Source: Cryptomeria japonica (lineage: Eukaryota; Streptophyta; Pinopsida; Cupressales; Cupressaceae). From it: a DNA stretch of 64,000 nt. Location: assembly GCF_030272615.1 (NCBI RefSeq), contig NC_081410.1, positions 574,007,241-574,071,240 on the forward strand. The letters run 5' to 3'. Positions 35,901 through 46,870 of this stretch are shown one piece after another (the first letter of the stretch is position 1; every line of letters starts with the position of its first letter). The position numbers and the translations under genes were made by a program. The notes beneath the pieces are model-generated. The model was not told the DNA's origin and ran no database searches. It worked only from the letters and a program-made list of their open reading frames with translations.

Positions 35901-36786
35901 CAATCACATAAAGTATAATAATCATGGGTGGTAGATAAAATATGGGTCCAGGTAGACACGGGTTTTCTACATCATTGGTCATCACAAATAGACAAGGGTA
36001 TGTACCGGCTAAAGAAATATGGGTTTTGGTGAAGGAAAAGGTGAGCTAAGACAAAGAGATACCTAGATTTTCCTTGAGACTCATATTCTCTGAGTTGTTT
36101 CAGCATACCCTTTTGACTGACACCTGCAAAGTTGAAACGGAAGGGAGGAGTCCTTTGTTTCCTTTACTTGAAGGCCAAATCCATCTGAAATTCATGCACA
36201 CATGTGTTGGAATCAAGACAAAAAATAAAAGCGAGCATGGAGAAAACATCCCTCGGGTCTTGTTGGAAATATTTGATGTGCAAAGGGAAAATGGGCAATT
36301 CTTTTTCTTCTGCCCTTAACTCCTCATTGAAAAATATGAGGTTGTCGTTTCTCAAAACCCAATATTCTTCCATTTTTTTTTTCTAAATTTCTCAACATTT
36401 GCACTTGGTGTCAGGACACATAGCATCTCATTTATGCTAGCCTCATTTATAATGACCCATAGGGTTTTGCCTTGAATTATCCCAATATCAGCATGAAAAT
36501 TCATAACACTTGAATGTAGCAACTCATAGCAAAAATGGACAAAAGGTACCATGTATTGGGGAAGGTCATAATTCCATAAATGGTAACCCAGGGTTGCTAA
36601 GTTCCTCTTCTTCACTTTCTCTTGCATCCTTGCACAAGCGCCTTCATGGAGCGACTTTGGATTTCCTTGTAAATCTAGGTCATACACATTGTCTGATTCA
36701 TCATTTACCAAGGCAATGTTCTTGTGTGCCATTTTAGAATTGACTAAGACTATCTTGGTATGCAGGTACGTCATATTTTGTGGCAT
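32990..36786 (-). pseudogene. E6 extra ORF between integrase and 3' LTR, unknown function
   Basis: Not a standard gypsy gene and not one I recognise. On the minus strand a chain of frames begins near 36786 (MPQNMTYLHTKIVLVNSKM), reads VPFVHFCYELLHSSVMNFHADIGIIQG and NDNLIFFNEELRAEEKELPIF, and goes on through a Pro/Ser-rich middle (about 34900-34350). It ends in a helical, coiled-coil-like part, WTTLKFLVNAQHLSLEVD ... LLENMCTLLDDLL (33340-32990). Many stops and shifts break it. Long extra ORFs downstream of integrase are known in some plant Tat elements; whether this belongs to one of those families needs a profile search. Confidence 0.5.
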
Positions 36787-38386
36787 TCATGCATAGGCGA
36801 ATGATACCGACCTGGAAAAATCTACAATAGTTGGAGTGGTGGAAGAGCCTTCTTCTATAGGAATTCTACAGACACCAGGCTGGAAATACTCTAGACAACT
36901 TTTCTTTAATTCAACTTCTCTTCGATCTTCTTGCAGCTTCTTTGCCAACCTCAACACTTAGCTTAATTTGAAACAAAATCTCTTAACCAAGGGATAACTC
37001 TAGATTAACCACATGGAAGAGCAACACATCTCGGGACATGCCGATATTAAAGATTGTCGTGCAAAATTAATACATAGTTGATGCAAGAATGCCACCTCAT
37101 AGTGGTACTTGATAACTTTCTCTTCTTGGAAAGCTAATTTTTGAAAAGAAGAGATGAAAGATGAAGATATGACACCCATCACAACTTTTCATCTAATTTC
37201 AAGCCATCGCGGCTGACATAAATTATTTATTGCTTGATTTCTTTGTAGATTCAATTCTTTAATAAAAGACATTTAGCACGTGTTTGGACAGCGCCCCTTG
37301 ATTAAGAACACTACCACCAGTTGAAGGTCTTTGGGCCACCTTGGATCCGTACTCAACCCTTTAGTGTTTAAAAGATTTTAATAGATTTGTTTCTAACAAT
37401 ATCTCTATACCTTTTCCAATTGGAATTTCTAGCTCGACCTATAAATCAATATGAGCTCTTAACCAAAAAAATACAAAGCTAGCTTTTGGGAATAGTGTGT
37501 AGTTGGTTAATAGTCTCTTGTCGCTTTCCTTCTTTCTTAAGTAAAATGTTGCTAGATACTCCTATTAGGCTAGTTAGATCGAGAACACAACTAGCTTTTC
37601 TCAAGAAGATCACAGACAATCAGTTGATGCGTATGACTAACTTGAAGCATGTCCTAGGAATAATTGTGATTAAATGGGTTCTTGGGGATGACTTCATTAT
37701 TGGGGAGGATAGGTATCAGGTAAATGCTAACGTTGCTTCTGGGTTTGTGGCCTCCTTGTTGGACCTGGGTGGGCAGAAAGGGAAAATAATTTTGCTAGTC
37801 AAGGAAGTGTTTCTGAAACACTTGTTGGGTGGTCTGGATTAAGTTGTTCACTCCTCTGCCATAGGTCTTGGAATCCTTATAGCTATGAACTTGAGGGTTT
37901 ACAATGATCTTGGGGGAGTGGTTCCATGGCTGCCTTTTCTTGGAGGATTTTCCACTACCAACATAAATAGACATCGGGAGAGGTTTTCCAGTGCTTGCCA
38001 TTTCCTTATGTGGTTCATGGGAATAGAGCCTATGTTCGAATGGGATGGTATGTGAGTTTTCAAAAATTGGTCACACCTCATGCCCTTGTTGCTTCTCTTG
38101 CCGAATTTCCTCTGCTTATGTTGATACCTCCTATTGTTGCCATCACCTCCAACTCTAAAGATGAAGAGGAAGATTTTGATTAGGCAACCTACTTTTCCTT
38201 ATATGCAAAATATTCACCTTTGTGGGCCTAAGAGCCCTTTTTGGAATGTAATATGTAAATACTATGCTTATAAAAATGAAAGATACTCTTTATCTTGCAA
38301 TGGTTCTACTATCTCTGGAAAACTAACACTAACAGTCTAAAAGAAACTGTACAAAATTTATAAATTTACACACATATAAGACTAAA
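36787..38386 (-). other. E6 region between integrase and extra ORF
   Basis: Minus-strand frames here are short: MASTGKPLPMSIYVGSGK at 38001-37795, and SSFISSFQKLAFQEEK near 37150. Either could be the N-terminal part of the extra ORF. No known domain. The plus-strand frame at 37486-37842 is treated as chance. Confidence 0.35.
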
Positions 38387-39560
38387 AAATCTTAAAAGAA
38401 GGGTTTGAGGTGAACCCCATTTATAGGGATTCCTAATGGCTTGCCTTCCACTATTTCTGATTCGAAAGCATTTGATTCTTTGCAAAGGCTAATACGATAT
38501 GGACCTTCCCATAGGGAGTCAAACTTCTAATGTTGTCTTGGCTTGGTTGCACGTTCATTATATTTCAATACTAAACCTCCGCTCTTAAAATCAAGGTCGG
38601 AAGATTTCTTGTCAAATCATTTTTTCACCACCGATTGTTTGGTCTCAATCGCCTCTCTGGTAACTTCTCATTTCTCTTGAAGTTGAAGGAGTTCCACTAA
38701 ATGGACTTTCATTGCCTTGCTTTCCTCAATGTCCATAGCTTTGAGTAGTTGTAATGTTGGAATCTCCATATAAATAGGAAGAATTGTTGATTTCCCATAG
38801 ACTATTTCATAGGGAGAGGTTTTTAAGATTTGTTTGGGGGTGATTTGGTCAACCCAAAGAGAATCTACTAGGTGTTGATGCCAGTCTCTCACATGTTCTA
38901 AGCCTATCCTCTTAATCAACCTTATCAAGTTCTTGTTTGTTGACTCCGCGAGGTCGTTTCCCTGAGGATAATAATTAGATGACATTTTGAGGAAGATTAT
39001 GTGGGTTAGCATGAACTAGCAAATCTCGGATCCTAAAAAATCTCTAGCATTATCGGAGATGATAGGTTTTGGAACACCAAACCTTTTAAGCAGCTCCTTT
39101 AAAAATTTTAAGATCTCAACTTCGTTTGCATTTTTAAGGGGAACTGCCTCTGACCATCTAGTGAAATAGTTTGTTGTTGTTAATATCCATTTGTGTCTAG
39201 AACCAGATGGCAAATTGATCAAACCTATGAAATCCATTCCCCATTGTGCAAACAGATCATCTACCACAATAGGACTGAGAGGCATAGCTGAGTTCTTCCT
39301 CTTACCCACAAAAAACTGGCATTCTTTGCATGTTATGACCATAGAGTGAGCTTGATTAAACATTTAGGGCCAGAAGTAGTCAGCACACATAATCTTGGCA
39401 ATGGTAGTTCTTGTGGAAAAATGTTTGCTTGCTAAGCCTTGATGGAATTCACAAAGAATCTTGTCGGCTTGTACTTTGTTTATACATCTCAACAAAACTC
39501 CACTAAATTTTTGTCTAAATAAGGTACCTTGAATTAATACATAATTGCTAGTTTGGAGCC
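38387..39560 (-). pseudogene. pol: E6 integrase
   Basis: Minus-strand gypsy integrase. Zinc domain: CEFHQGLASKH ... ITCKECQFFVG. Core: Asp in QWGMDFIGLINLP, Asp in IISDNARDFLGSE, stop (39015), then Glu in GNDLAESTNKNLIRL, LWVDQITPKQILKTSPYEIVYG. It ends with the GPY/F module (FDSLWEGPYRI ... NGVHLKPFF, about 38480-38390). Stops include 39364 and 38667. It follows RNase H as in gypsy elements. Confidence 0.85.
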
Positions 39561-39639
39561 TATAGAATCTTTTTATATGGGGGAAGGTTTGTCAGGTACT
39601 TGTCGATTTGCATGAACTTGATTCTATCTTGGACCCAAC

Positions 39640-40375
39640 AAACTTTGGATTATGTTTCATTCACTAGCATGCATTGTTCATTTTTTTCATCAAATGAAAG
39701 CTCGTGGGCCAAATATTCACAAAGCCCTCTTCCCCTAACTGTTTTGGCTGGCTTGACCTCAATGTCATATTCTAAAATTTTAGTTATCCAGTTAGCTTTT
39801 TTCTCTGTTATTTCACGTTCCATGATATATTCATGCATGCTAGGGTGCACAACATATACCATTGTTTTGTTGCAAGCCATCAGGTGCCAGAATTTCTTCA
39901 ATCCTTTCACAATGGCAAAAGTATGGGGGCTTCACTTAGTGAACCTGGGTTATAGCACGTGTGTTCATGGCATACTAAAGAATCCCCTATCTTCTAAAAA
40001 TATTACCCTAGACTCCCTTTTGTCACCACCTCCCAATACACAACCCAATTTAAAATTCCCCCTATTTTCACCAAATATTGTATTTTTTCATAGTCGGAAT
40101 TAAAAACCCCTTCACCGATAGGCAATATATTGCACCATTTTTGGGGGGATATTAAACCCCTCAATATGAATGCACATGATATAATATTTCCTAGTTAGTG
40201 AAGTCCCCATGGGAAAAAGCTTGTCTTTCAACAAAGTTGTAGTTGACTTCATAGCTTTTCAATGTTTCAGAATAAAAGGCTATAGGGTGTTCAATTTTCC
40301 CATAATCAAAGCTAGGAGCATGGCAACACTGAAATCACTACTATAGACATACATTATGAAATATTTAAAAGGTCG
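39640..40375 (-). pseudogene. pol: E6 RNase H, interrupted by a short insert
   Basis: Follows RT on the minus strand. The first part (SVAMLLALIMGKLNTL, KAMKSTTTLLKDKLFP) and the second (FAIVKGLKKFWHLMACNKTMVYVVHPSMHE, EKKANWITKILEYDIEVKPAKTVRGRGLCEYLA) match the gypsy RNase H of Tat-like elements. Between them lies a 284-bp piece with inverted ends (39925-40208). In this degraded copy I cannot confirm the catalytic residues. Confidence 0.7.
39925..40208. mobile_element. MITE-like insert in E6 RNase H
   Basis: 284 bp with imperfect inverted ends: GGGGGCTTCACTTA on the left and, read from the right on the other strand, GGGGACTTCACTAA. The RNase H reading is broken exactly here and resumes afterwards. 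Flanks share only AT (39923-39924 and 40209-40210), so no superfamily can be assigned. No coding capacity. Confidence 0.45.
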
Positions 40376-40926
40376 GGCTTGACTAACACCGAAGTGGAAG
40401 TTATGGCTTCTTTTACCCTCTCAAAGGCCTATCTTGTTGGGTCATTCCATTTGAATGGTTGGTCCTTTTTTAGCATAAGGGTAATTGGTCAAATCATTCT
40501 AGCAAAATCTGGAATGAATCGATTAACAAAGTTTTTTTTCCTAAAAAGGATTGCACGCCCTTCTTGTTTACAAGCAAGGGTAGATTTCTAATAGCTTCTA
40601 CATGGTCAGGGTATATTGAAACACCCTCCTTGGACACTACATGACCTAGGATATTTCCTTACAGGACCCTGAATATAAATTTTTTAGGGTTTAAGGAGAC
40701 CACAAATTCTAGGCATTTTTGAAAAATAAGTTCCAGGTGATCAAGATGATCTTCTTTATGTTTTGAAAAGATAGTTAAATCATCAAGATAAATAAGAATA
40801 ATCTTATTTATCAACTCTCAGAATGATATGTCCATAGCTCTTTGGAAAGTGGCTCTGACATTAAACAATCCAAACGACATATTCTAGTATTTAAACATTC
40901 CCCACTTAGTGGTGAACGTGGTCTTC
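40376..40926 (-). pseudogene. pol: E6 reverse transcriptase, C-terminal part
   Basis: Continues the RT after E8. Minus-strand blocks: TTFTTKWGMFKY, MSFGLFNVRATFQRAM, the catalytic YLDD (in ILIYLDDLTIFSKHKEDH, near 40785), LNPKKFIFRV, ILGHVVSKEGVSIYPDHVEAI, FLGKKNFVNRFIPDFA. Leu for the more common Val in the YxDD box is normal for some Tat elements. The frame is open for long runs despite single stops. Confidence 0.82.
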
Positions 40927-41810
40927 TGGTGTAGGAGCACCGGTTTGAGCAGTTTTCAGTGGAATTGCTTGAGATCATGGCACTTCTTCTTATTTGAGTG
41001 TTTAGCATTGTGTTTTTGGGTTTCTTCCCTTTTTTTTGTAGTCTTGTTTGTGTTTGAGTTTCATGGCTTTTGGATTTGATTTCGGTGAGATATCGATTCT
41101 GGTACTGGCCCAGTTGATATGTTCTTATTAGTTAGTCTTGCAGTGTGTTGAGCGAAGTTGGATTAGGTTGTGGTTGATCTTCGTGACTTGTGGATCATTG
41201 ATTTATGTTTCTTGTGCCTTGTTTGATATTCTCAAAGAATCGCATGATGTTTTGTGCATTGGAAGTTGTTCTTAGTGATTTGAGCCAACATGTTGCCGTT
41301 GTACGTTTCATGAGCCGGTTGGTCTTTGGGCCAACTTGATCGAGTTGTGATTATTTGCGGGAAGTATAAATGGAAGCTTGTGAATCATTTGAGAGGGAAG
41401 AAGTTAGAAGATCAAAGATAGAGTTTAGAGATCGAGCAAAGATGTAGATACGGCGAGATTTTGATCCGGTGGACTAAGGCCAGAAAGGCTGAGGTCCGGA
41501 TTAGGGTGGAACCGGCAAATGGTTTCTAGAGCCCAATCTGATATGTGGATGATCTACGGATCTTGTAATTGTGTTGTAAGCATTATTTATTTCCTGGACT
41601 ATGATCTAGCATGTGGCATGTGTAATTATCTAGACAGTAATAAGGATTGTTTGTATTGTTTACCGGTTATGTGTTTTGTTATGTTACCGGTTGTTCTTTA
41701 TGTTGTTTCTGGCATCTTGTTACCGGTTACCAGTATATTTTTCTTGGTTTATGTGTTAGGCTACAAGGATGGACTATCCTTCATTGGATCTCCCTACTTT
41801 GACCTCACCA
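40927..41810 (+). repeat. 5' LTR of E8
   Basis: 884-bp direct repeat with TATA box at 41365-41371. Contains several ACCGGTT motifs (for example 41662, 41681, 41721). The small frame at 41519-41944 is chance. Confidence 0.86.
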
Positions 41811-42172
41811 AGTGGTATCAGAGCTGGTTTGTGAACCTGTTGTTGCACATAGTGTTGATTGTGCACCGGTTGGTTCGAGAGAAAGTTGAGGCAACTTGTG
41901 GACTTGTTCAGATCACCAAACGTGAGGTAGAGAAAGGTTTGTAGGTAGACCATCGATCCTAGAGCTTGAGATTGAGGTAGTTAGTGGGTGGAGACTTGAA
42001 CAGATCGCCGATTGAGACAGGTTGTAGTTTGGACAGGCAGATTATCATTGAGAGGCAAATGGAAGTTGTAGTCAAATCGTCAAACCCCATGAGGCAATTG
42101 CAAGTACCTACTGACAGATCGCTGAACCAGATCAAGTGATGGGACTCACTTTTCAATTAACCCCGAGATTCT
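41811..42172 (+). other. E8 internal region, non-coding
   Basis: 362 bp from the primer site to the second LTR. Repeated short phrases (CAGATCGC, GAGGCAA, GGTAGACCA) but no ORF and only a weak PPT before 42173. Confidence 0.75.
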
Positions 42173-43069
42173 GATGTAGGAGCACCCATCTAGTTCTTAC
42201 CGGTTTGAGCAGTTTTCAGTAGAATTGCTTGATATCATGGCATTTCTTCTTATTTGAGTGTTTATCATTGTCATTTTGGGTTTATTCCCTTGTGTTCATA
42301 GTCTTGTTCATGTTTGATTTTCATGGCTTTTGGATTTGATTCCAGTGAGATATTGATTCTGGTATTGGCTTGGTTGATATGTTCTTATCGATTAGTCTTG
42401 TAGTGTGTTGAGTGAAGTTGGATCAGGTTGTGGTTGATCTTCGTGACTTATGGATCATTGATTTATGTTTCTTGTGCCTTGTTTGATGTTCCCAGAGAAC
42501 CATGTGATGTTTTGTGCATTGGAATTTGTTCTTAGTGATTTGAGCCGACATGTTACCATTGGATGTTTCATGAGTCAGTTGGTCTATTGGCCAACTTGAT
42601 CAAATTGTGATTATTTGCAGGTGGTATAAATAGAAGCTTGTGAATAATTTAAGAGGGAAAAAGTTAGAAGATCAAAGATACAGTTTAGAGATCAAGGGCA
42701 AATGTAGATCTGACGAGATTCTGATTTGGTGGACTAAGGCCAAAAAGGCTGAGGTCCGAATTAGGGTGGCATCGGCAGATGGTTTCTGGAAGCCGATCTG
42801 ATATGTGGATGATCTGCGGATCTTGTAATTGTGTTGTAAGCATTATTTGTGTCCTGGACTATGATCTAGCATGTGGCATGTGTAATTCTTTAGAGTGTAA
42901 TAAGGATTGTTTGTATTGTTTACCGATTATGTGTTGTGTTATGTTACTGGTTGTTCTTTATGTTGTTTATGGCATCTTGTTACCGGTTACTGGTATATTT
43001 GCATGGTTTATGTGTTAGGTTGCAAGGATGGGTTGTCCTTCATTGGATCTCCCTACCTTGACTGCACCA
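42173..43069 (+). repeat. 3' LTR of E8
   Basis: 897-bp copy of 40927-41810, with scattered, mainly transition differences and the extra CATCTAGTTCTTA block near its start. Confidence 0.86.
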
Positions 43070-43560
43070 TCTTGTCTTGATCTTCTAGTTTGACGAGAAC
43101 TTGATTGTACCTAGAGAAACCATCAAGCATTGAGAACATTTCATCTTTGGCCATTGTCTGCAAGATATGTTCCATAGATAGCAGTGGGTAATGGTCTTTT
43201 AAAGAAGCTCTATTTAAGTCCCGAAAATCCGCGTATAGGCATATATCTCCATTTTTTCAGACTGAACCATATTAGAAATCCAAGTGTTGTGTTTAATTGC
43301 ATATACTATATGAGACTCGACCAATTTTTTTAATTTTTGAGCCATGAGGGACTAAATTTTAGGATTAACAGGCCTTTGTTTTTGCCTTACCAGCTTGGTT
43401 TCATCTGCCAGCTCAATAGTAAGTTGGATGATTGAAGGATTGTATCCTTTCAAATCATCATAAGACTAGGAAACCACCCCCTTGTACTTGTTATAGAAAT
43501 GAGCTAACCTATATTTGTCACACTGAGGAACATCTTTTCCCAACTTCAATTTCCTTCCTC
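43070..43560 (-). pseudogene. pol: E6 reverse transcriptase, N-terminal part
   Basis: Minus-strand RT before E8: TIELADETKLVRQKQRPVNPKI, stop, MAQKLKKLVESHIVY, WISNMVQ, a frameshift, then CLYADFRDLNRASLKDHYPLL and MFSMLDGFSRYNQVLVKLEDQDK, where E8 begins. Two TAGs sit where CAG would be expected. It lies downstream of the archaeal-type RNase H in this element. Confidence 0.82.
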
Positions 43561-43889
43561 CAGCTAGCTGAATTTCAGTGTAATCACCTTTATCTGCAGT
43601 GAAATTCCTTTTGTTGTTCTACACATCATCATTGTCAAACGATTTTTCCAAAGTGATTAATCCTCTTGGTAGTTTGTTAGTTCGAAGTTGAATGATATGC
43701 TACTCATATGCTTCAGATTCTTTAGGTTGAAATTGTTCCACAAACTTACATGATTGTTGAACAAACATGGCTATCTATTTGTCACTATCGAAAACTTGCC
43801 AATTCTGGTTGTTATCTGGGATTGCTAGTCTAACGACTAACCAAATAGAATGTTTGTTTTCTAGCACCGGTGAGGTCAGATCAAATTGA

Positions 43890-44416
43890 GACCCTATGGT
43901 CACCATCTGGTCAGCTGCTATATTCTAGTGTCTAGGAATTCCTACAATGTTAAAAGCCTCAAATCTCTCTATGAGGTCCCATACCCTATGCCAGTATGAG
44001 CGCATTTGGACATTCTTTGCTGCTGACTGACCTCGAACTTGTTTAACAACAAACTCAAAATCTCTAAGGACCTTATATTGCTTGATACCTTTGCGTTCAA
44101 CAAGGCACAATCCCTAAACCAGGGCTTCATATTTCGCTTCATTATTTGATTACAAGAATTAGAAATGGAAAGACCTCAAGGTTTGATCTCCAAAAGGAGA
44201 TGTTATACAAATACCAGCTCCGGAACCTATCTTACATCTTGCTCCATCAAAACATAGTGTCCAGAGTTTTGAATTTAAATCTTCTTCTCCTTTCCCTATG
44301 TCTTGTGAATCTTTAGAGACCTTAGGGATGATTTGATCTTCATAAAAGATCACATATGTCCCAGTGTCAGTGGCATGATAATTGTTGAAGGGAATAGAAT
44401 CAGTGAACTCATTCAA
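43890..44416 (-). pseudogene. pol: E6 archaeal-type RNase H located before RT
   Basis: Minus-strand frames: Asp in LWTLCFDGARCKIGSGAGICI, Glu in NNEAKYEALV, Asp in KVLRDFEFVVKQVRG, then YWHRVWDLIERFEAFNIVGIPRH, stop (CAG lost), NIAADQMVTIGS with the last Asp. All four acidic positions remain; the GDS box has become RDF. It follows the protease and precedes RT, unlike E3, where it lies after RNase H. Two stops near 44110-44160 break the frame. Confidence 0.82.
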
Positions 44417-44459
44417 AAATACTTCCTACTTGGGAGTTTTGTCATAGTTACCTCCTCAT

Positions 44460-45188
44460 CTTCCATAAATTCTACAAAATCATCTCTTCTTTAGAAATGG
44501 AGGTATGGGTTGGTTCAAATTTCATTAAGGCTTCATCTACTACATGCTCTGAGTGCAAAGGTTTGGACATAATCTTCAGTTTGGCTCCATGCTTGGTTTT
44601 TAAAATAAGATGCGACCAATCTAAGGAAAGGTACCCACTAATTTTAGTTGTGAAATCTATAGATAAACAAAGGTCGAAAATAGGAGGGATGTCAATTATC
44701 ACTACTTATTGATGGACTATGATGCTAGGGCCAGCATATAATGTTAGTGAGAGTTTTCTAATTAAGCCTATGGCTTGCACTTTGTTCCCATCCAGTTGCA
44801 TGACACCTCTCTCTAAAGGCTCACACTCCAATTTCAAAACTTATTCTATTTGCTTCAGCATTACTGTGATACTGGCTCTGAAATTGATCATAGAATTATG
44901 AAGCAACTTATCCCCAACAATTAGGGTTATAAAGAAAGGGGTTGGTTTAGGATTTTCTACCTTTCCGTTTGAATATGCCTCTCCCTGATTTGTTAGCACT
45001 ACATCCAGATGCACCTCATTTGCAGATCCAAACCTTCTTTCCTCAGCAGATGTTGGCTCAATTTGTAATGTGGCTGAACTTTCATCTTTACCATCCAAAG
45101 CTTCTCTCAACAACAGAGACTTTTTTTCTGAAATGGCAAGGATGTCCCACAAAGATACACTTGTGGAAACCCTCTTTAGTTGTTTCAC
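44460..45188 (-). pseudogene. pol: E6 protease
   Basis: Minus strand. VGDKLLHNSMINFRASITVM corresponds to the aspartic protease region, with the catalytic Asp-Ser/Thr-Gly decayed to FRAS. It is followed by PSIIVHQ, IPPIFDLCLSIDFTTKISGYLSLDWSHL, typical of this polyprotein segment. A stop at 44839 and one near 44705 split it. Upstream sequence (MKQLKRVSTSVSLWDILAISEKK) is the gag-protease linker. Confidence 0.68.
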
Positions 45189-45189
45189 A

Positions 45190-46690
45190 ATGTTGAGTCA
45201 TAGGGATAGATGCTTTTGATTCCTTAGATTTGAAAGGTGTGAACTCTTTAGTCTTCTGAACAAAAGGGTTCGTGGTAGAATTCTGTGGGATTATCTTGGG
45301 TTGTTGTGTTACCAGATTGCTAGTAAATTTTGGCTTGCTAGTAAATTTGTGCTTGGAGCAGAGATTATTGCAGCATTCAGATTAGGTGCAACCATATCAT
45401 TAGCAAATGCTACTTCTTCACCTTCCATCCATGAGAAGAGAGCATGATCCGAAGTGATCTGGGCTTCTTGTTCCAAAGACATGCCTTGCATCTATGCAGT
45501 AAGCACAACATTGTCCATTCCCAGAGAATTGTAAATTTTGGCTTCAAGATTGATTCCTTGGTTACGTTGCTTCACCACATTTTGCTGAAGATTCCCTTGG
45601 GGGAAATTTCTTGGCATGTGGGCTTTGTTACAAGGGAAACATCAAGAGTTGGTGTCATCTGCCAAATTATTTTGCCCCACAACCAACTCCTTACTTTGAC
45701 TGGGTCATATAGCTTGGAAAGGGGATGGTAATGGAACAATCTGATTGTTTAGTTGAGACTGACTAGCTTTAATATTCCCTTGATACTAATTTTTTTTTAT
45801 TTTGTTGATAGGGAGGCCTTCTGGCTTGGTAGTTTTGGAAAAGGGGTCTTGCAGGAGTCACTTGTTGCCTCTTCATATTTATCATCTCATTTGAGAAGGT
45901 TCGTAGGAGGTTTTTCATATCATTTACTTCCACCACTAATGAAGGGGAAGTAGCAGCAACACTATTCTATTGGGAATCAAGGTAATAATACATAGATTGC
46001 GGTTGGGATGAGGTACTGGGGATTGATTGTTCTGAGATTTGACCTGATAAATCTAGAAATACTGGCATGGGAGGTCTTGGAGGAAGCTTCCCAACATCAA
46101 TGAGGTTGTTTTTCGCCCTGACTGCCAATTCATATGCATCCAGAAGCATACTTCCACTGACAGATTGGATCATGACTGAGATGTCAAAATCGAAAGCCTT
46201 AAGATAAAAGACAAATGTCATATCCGTAGGGGGGGCGAGCACCAACAAGGATTCCTTGCCAGGTTTTATGAAATCTAGTGTTGAAATTAGTCATAGCTTC
46301 TTGAGGAGCTCTTTTCATAGTTATGAGTTGTTGCAATAGAGAGGATTTGTCACCTTTCTCTGTGAATCGTTCAAAAAAATGATCTCCTAATTGATCCTAG
46401 TCCCCTACTGAGTTTGATGGGAGGAATTTGTACCAGTCTTGAGCCTTCCCTTTAAAAGAGGTTGTAAGCAGCCTTAACGTCACATTTTTCTAGGTGAAAT
46501 TTTGCACAGTGCATACATCAGCTAAATCTTAAAAATATTCCCTAGGAATTATGGAATCTTCTCTAGTAAATTTGGGTAAATCTTTTAATGCAAAAGTTGG
46601 AATAACATCCCATTGAGCAGGGGGAGTAGGTGGGATAAAGGGACTCCCACTATTCCTCGTAACAAAGTTTCTTGGAGGAGGGATAGCCAT
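45190..46690 (-). pseudogene. gag: E6 gag
   Basis: Gypsy gag on the minus strand. A probable start is the ATG at 46690 (MAIPPPRNFV), 150 nt after the primer site. The retrotransposon gag domain is clear: GKAQDWYKFLPSNSVGD-stop-DQLGDHFFERFTEKGD, LLQQLITMKRAPQEAMTNFNTRF, then DAYELAVRAKNNLIDVGKLPPRPPMPVF. Downstream, FPCNKAHMPRNFPQ is a decayed zinc knuckle. At least four stops, most explained by TGG-to-TAG or CAG-to-TAG. Confidence 0.8.
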
Positions 46691-46840
46691 GGGTATAGGG
46701 ATTTGAACTAAGATTATTTTTCCTCCTCTAGATGATCGGACTGTTACTAGGGGTGGTAATAATGAGCTTAGATTTAGTGTGGTCTAACTTCAAGTGATAG
46801 GGCTATGGCTCATAAACCCATGCAAGATATAAGGAATTGG

Positions 46841-46859
46841 TGTCCCACTGGGCGTGCCA
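46841..46859 (-). other. E6 primer-binding site (putative)
   Basis: On the minus strand TGGCACGCCCAGTGGGACA, 11 nt from the LTR end and separated from it by a T run. It shares 14 of 18 positions with the E3 site. The pairing tRNA is not identified. Confidence 0.5.
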
Positions 46860-46870
46860 AAAAAAGGAAC

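Larger units (their letters stand above)
40927..43069 (+). mobile_element. E8: TRIM-like non-coding LTR element in the E6 RT
   Basis: LTRs 40927-41810 (884 bp) and 42173-43069 (897 bp), both TG(G/A)TGTAGGAGCAC ... CACCA, enclosing only 362 bp. A perfect tRNA-iMet primer site, TGGTATCAGAGC, lies at 41813-41824. Duplication TCTTC (40922-40926) against TCTTG (43070-43074), one base changed. TATA boxes TATAAATG/TATAAATA at 41365 and 42625. No protein is encoded. The RT reading DQDK / TTFTT is exactly resumed across it, which confirms both limits. A 14-17 bp block near the start is missing from the first LTR. Confidence 0.88.

Noticed and set aside
37486-37842. 118-codon plus-strand frame with hydrophobic stretches
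   Set aside because: No motif, no start context, and it lies antisense in the E6 3' region; it overlaps a minus-strand frame.
41519-43018. Two similar frames (41519-41944, 42779-43018) as a duplicated gene
   Set aside because: They lie in the two LTRs of E8 and differ by frame-breaking changes; the similarity is that of the LTRs.
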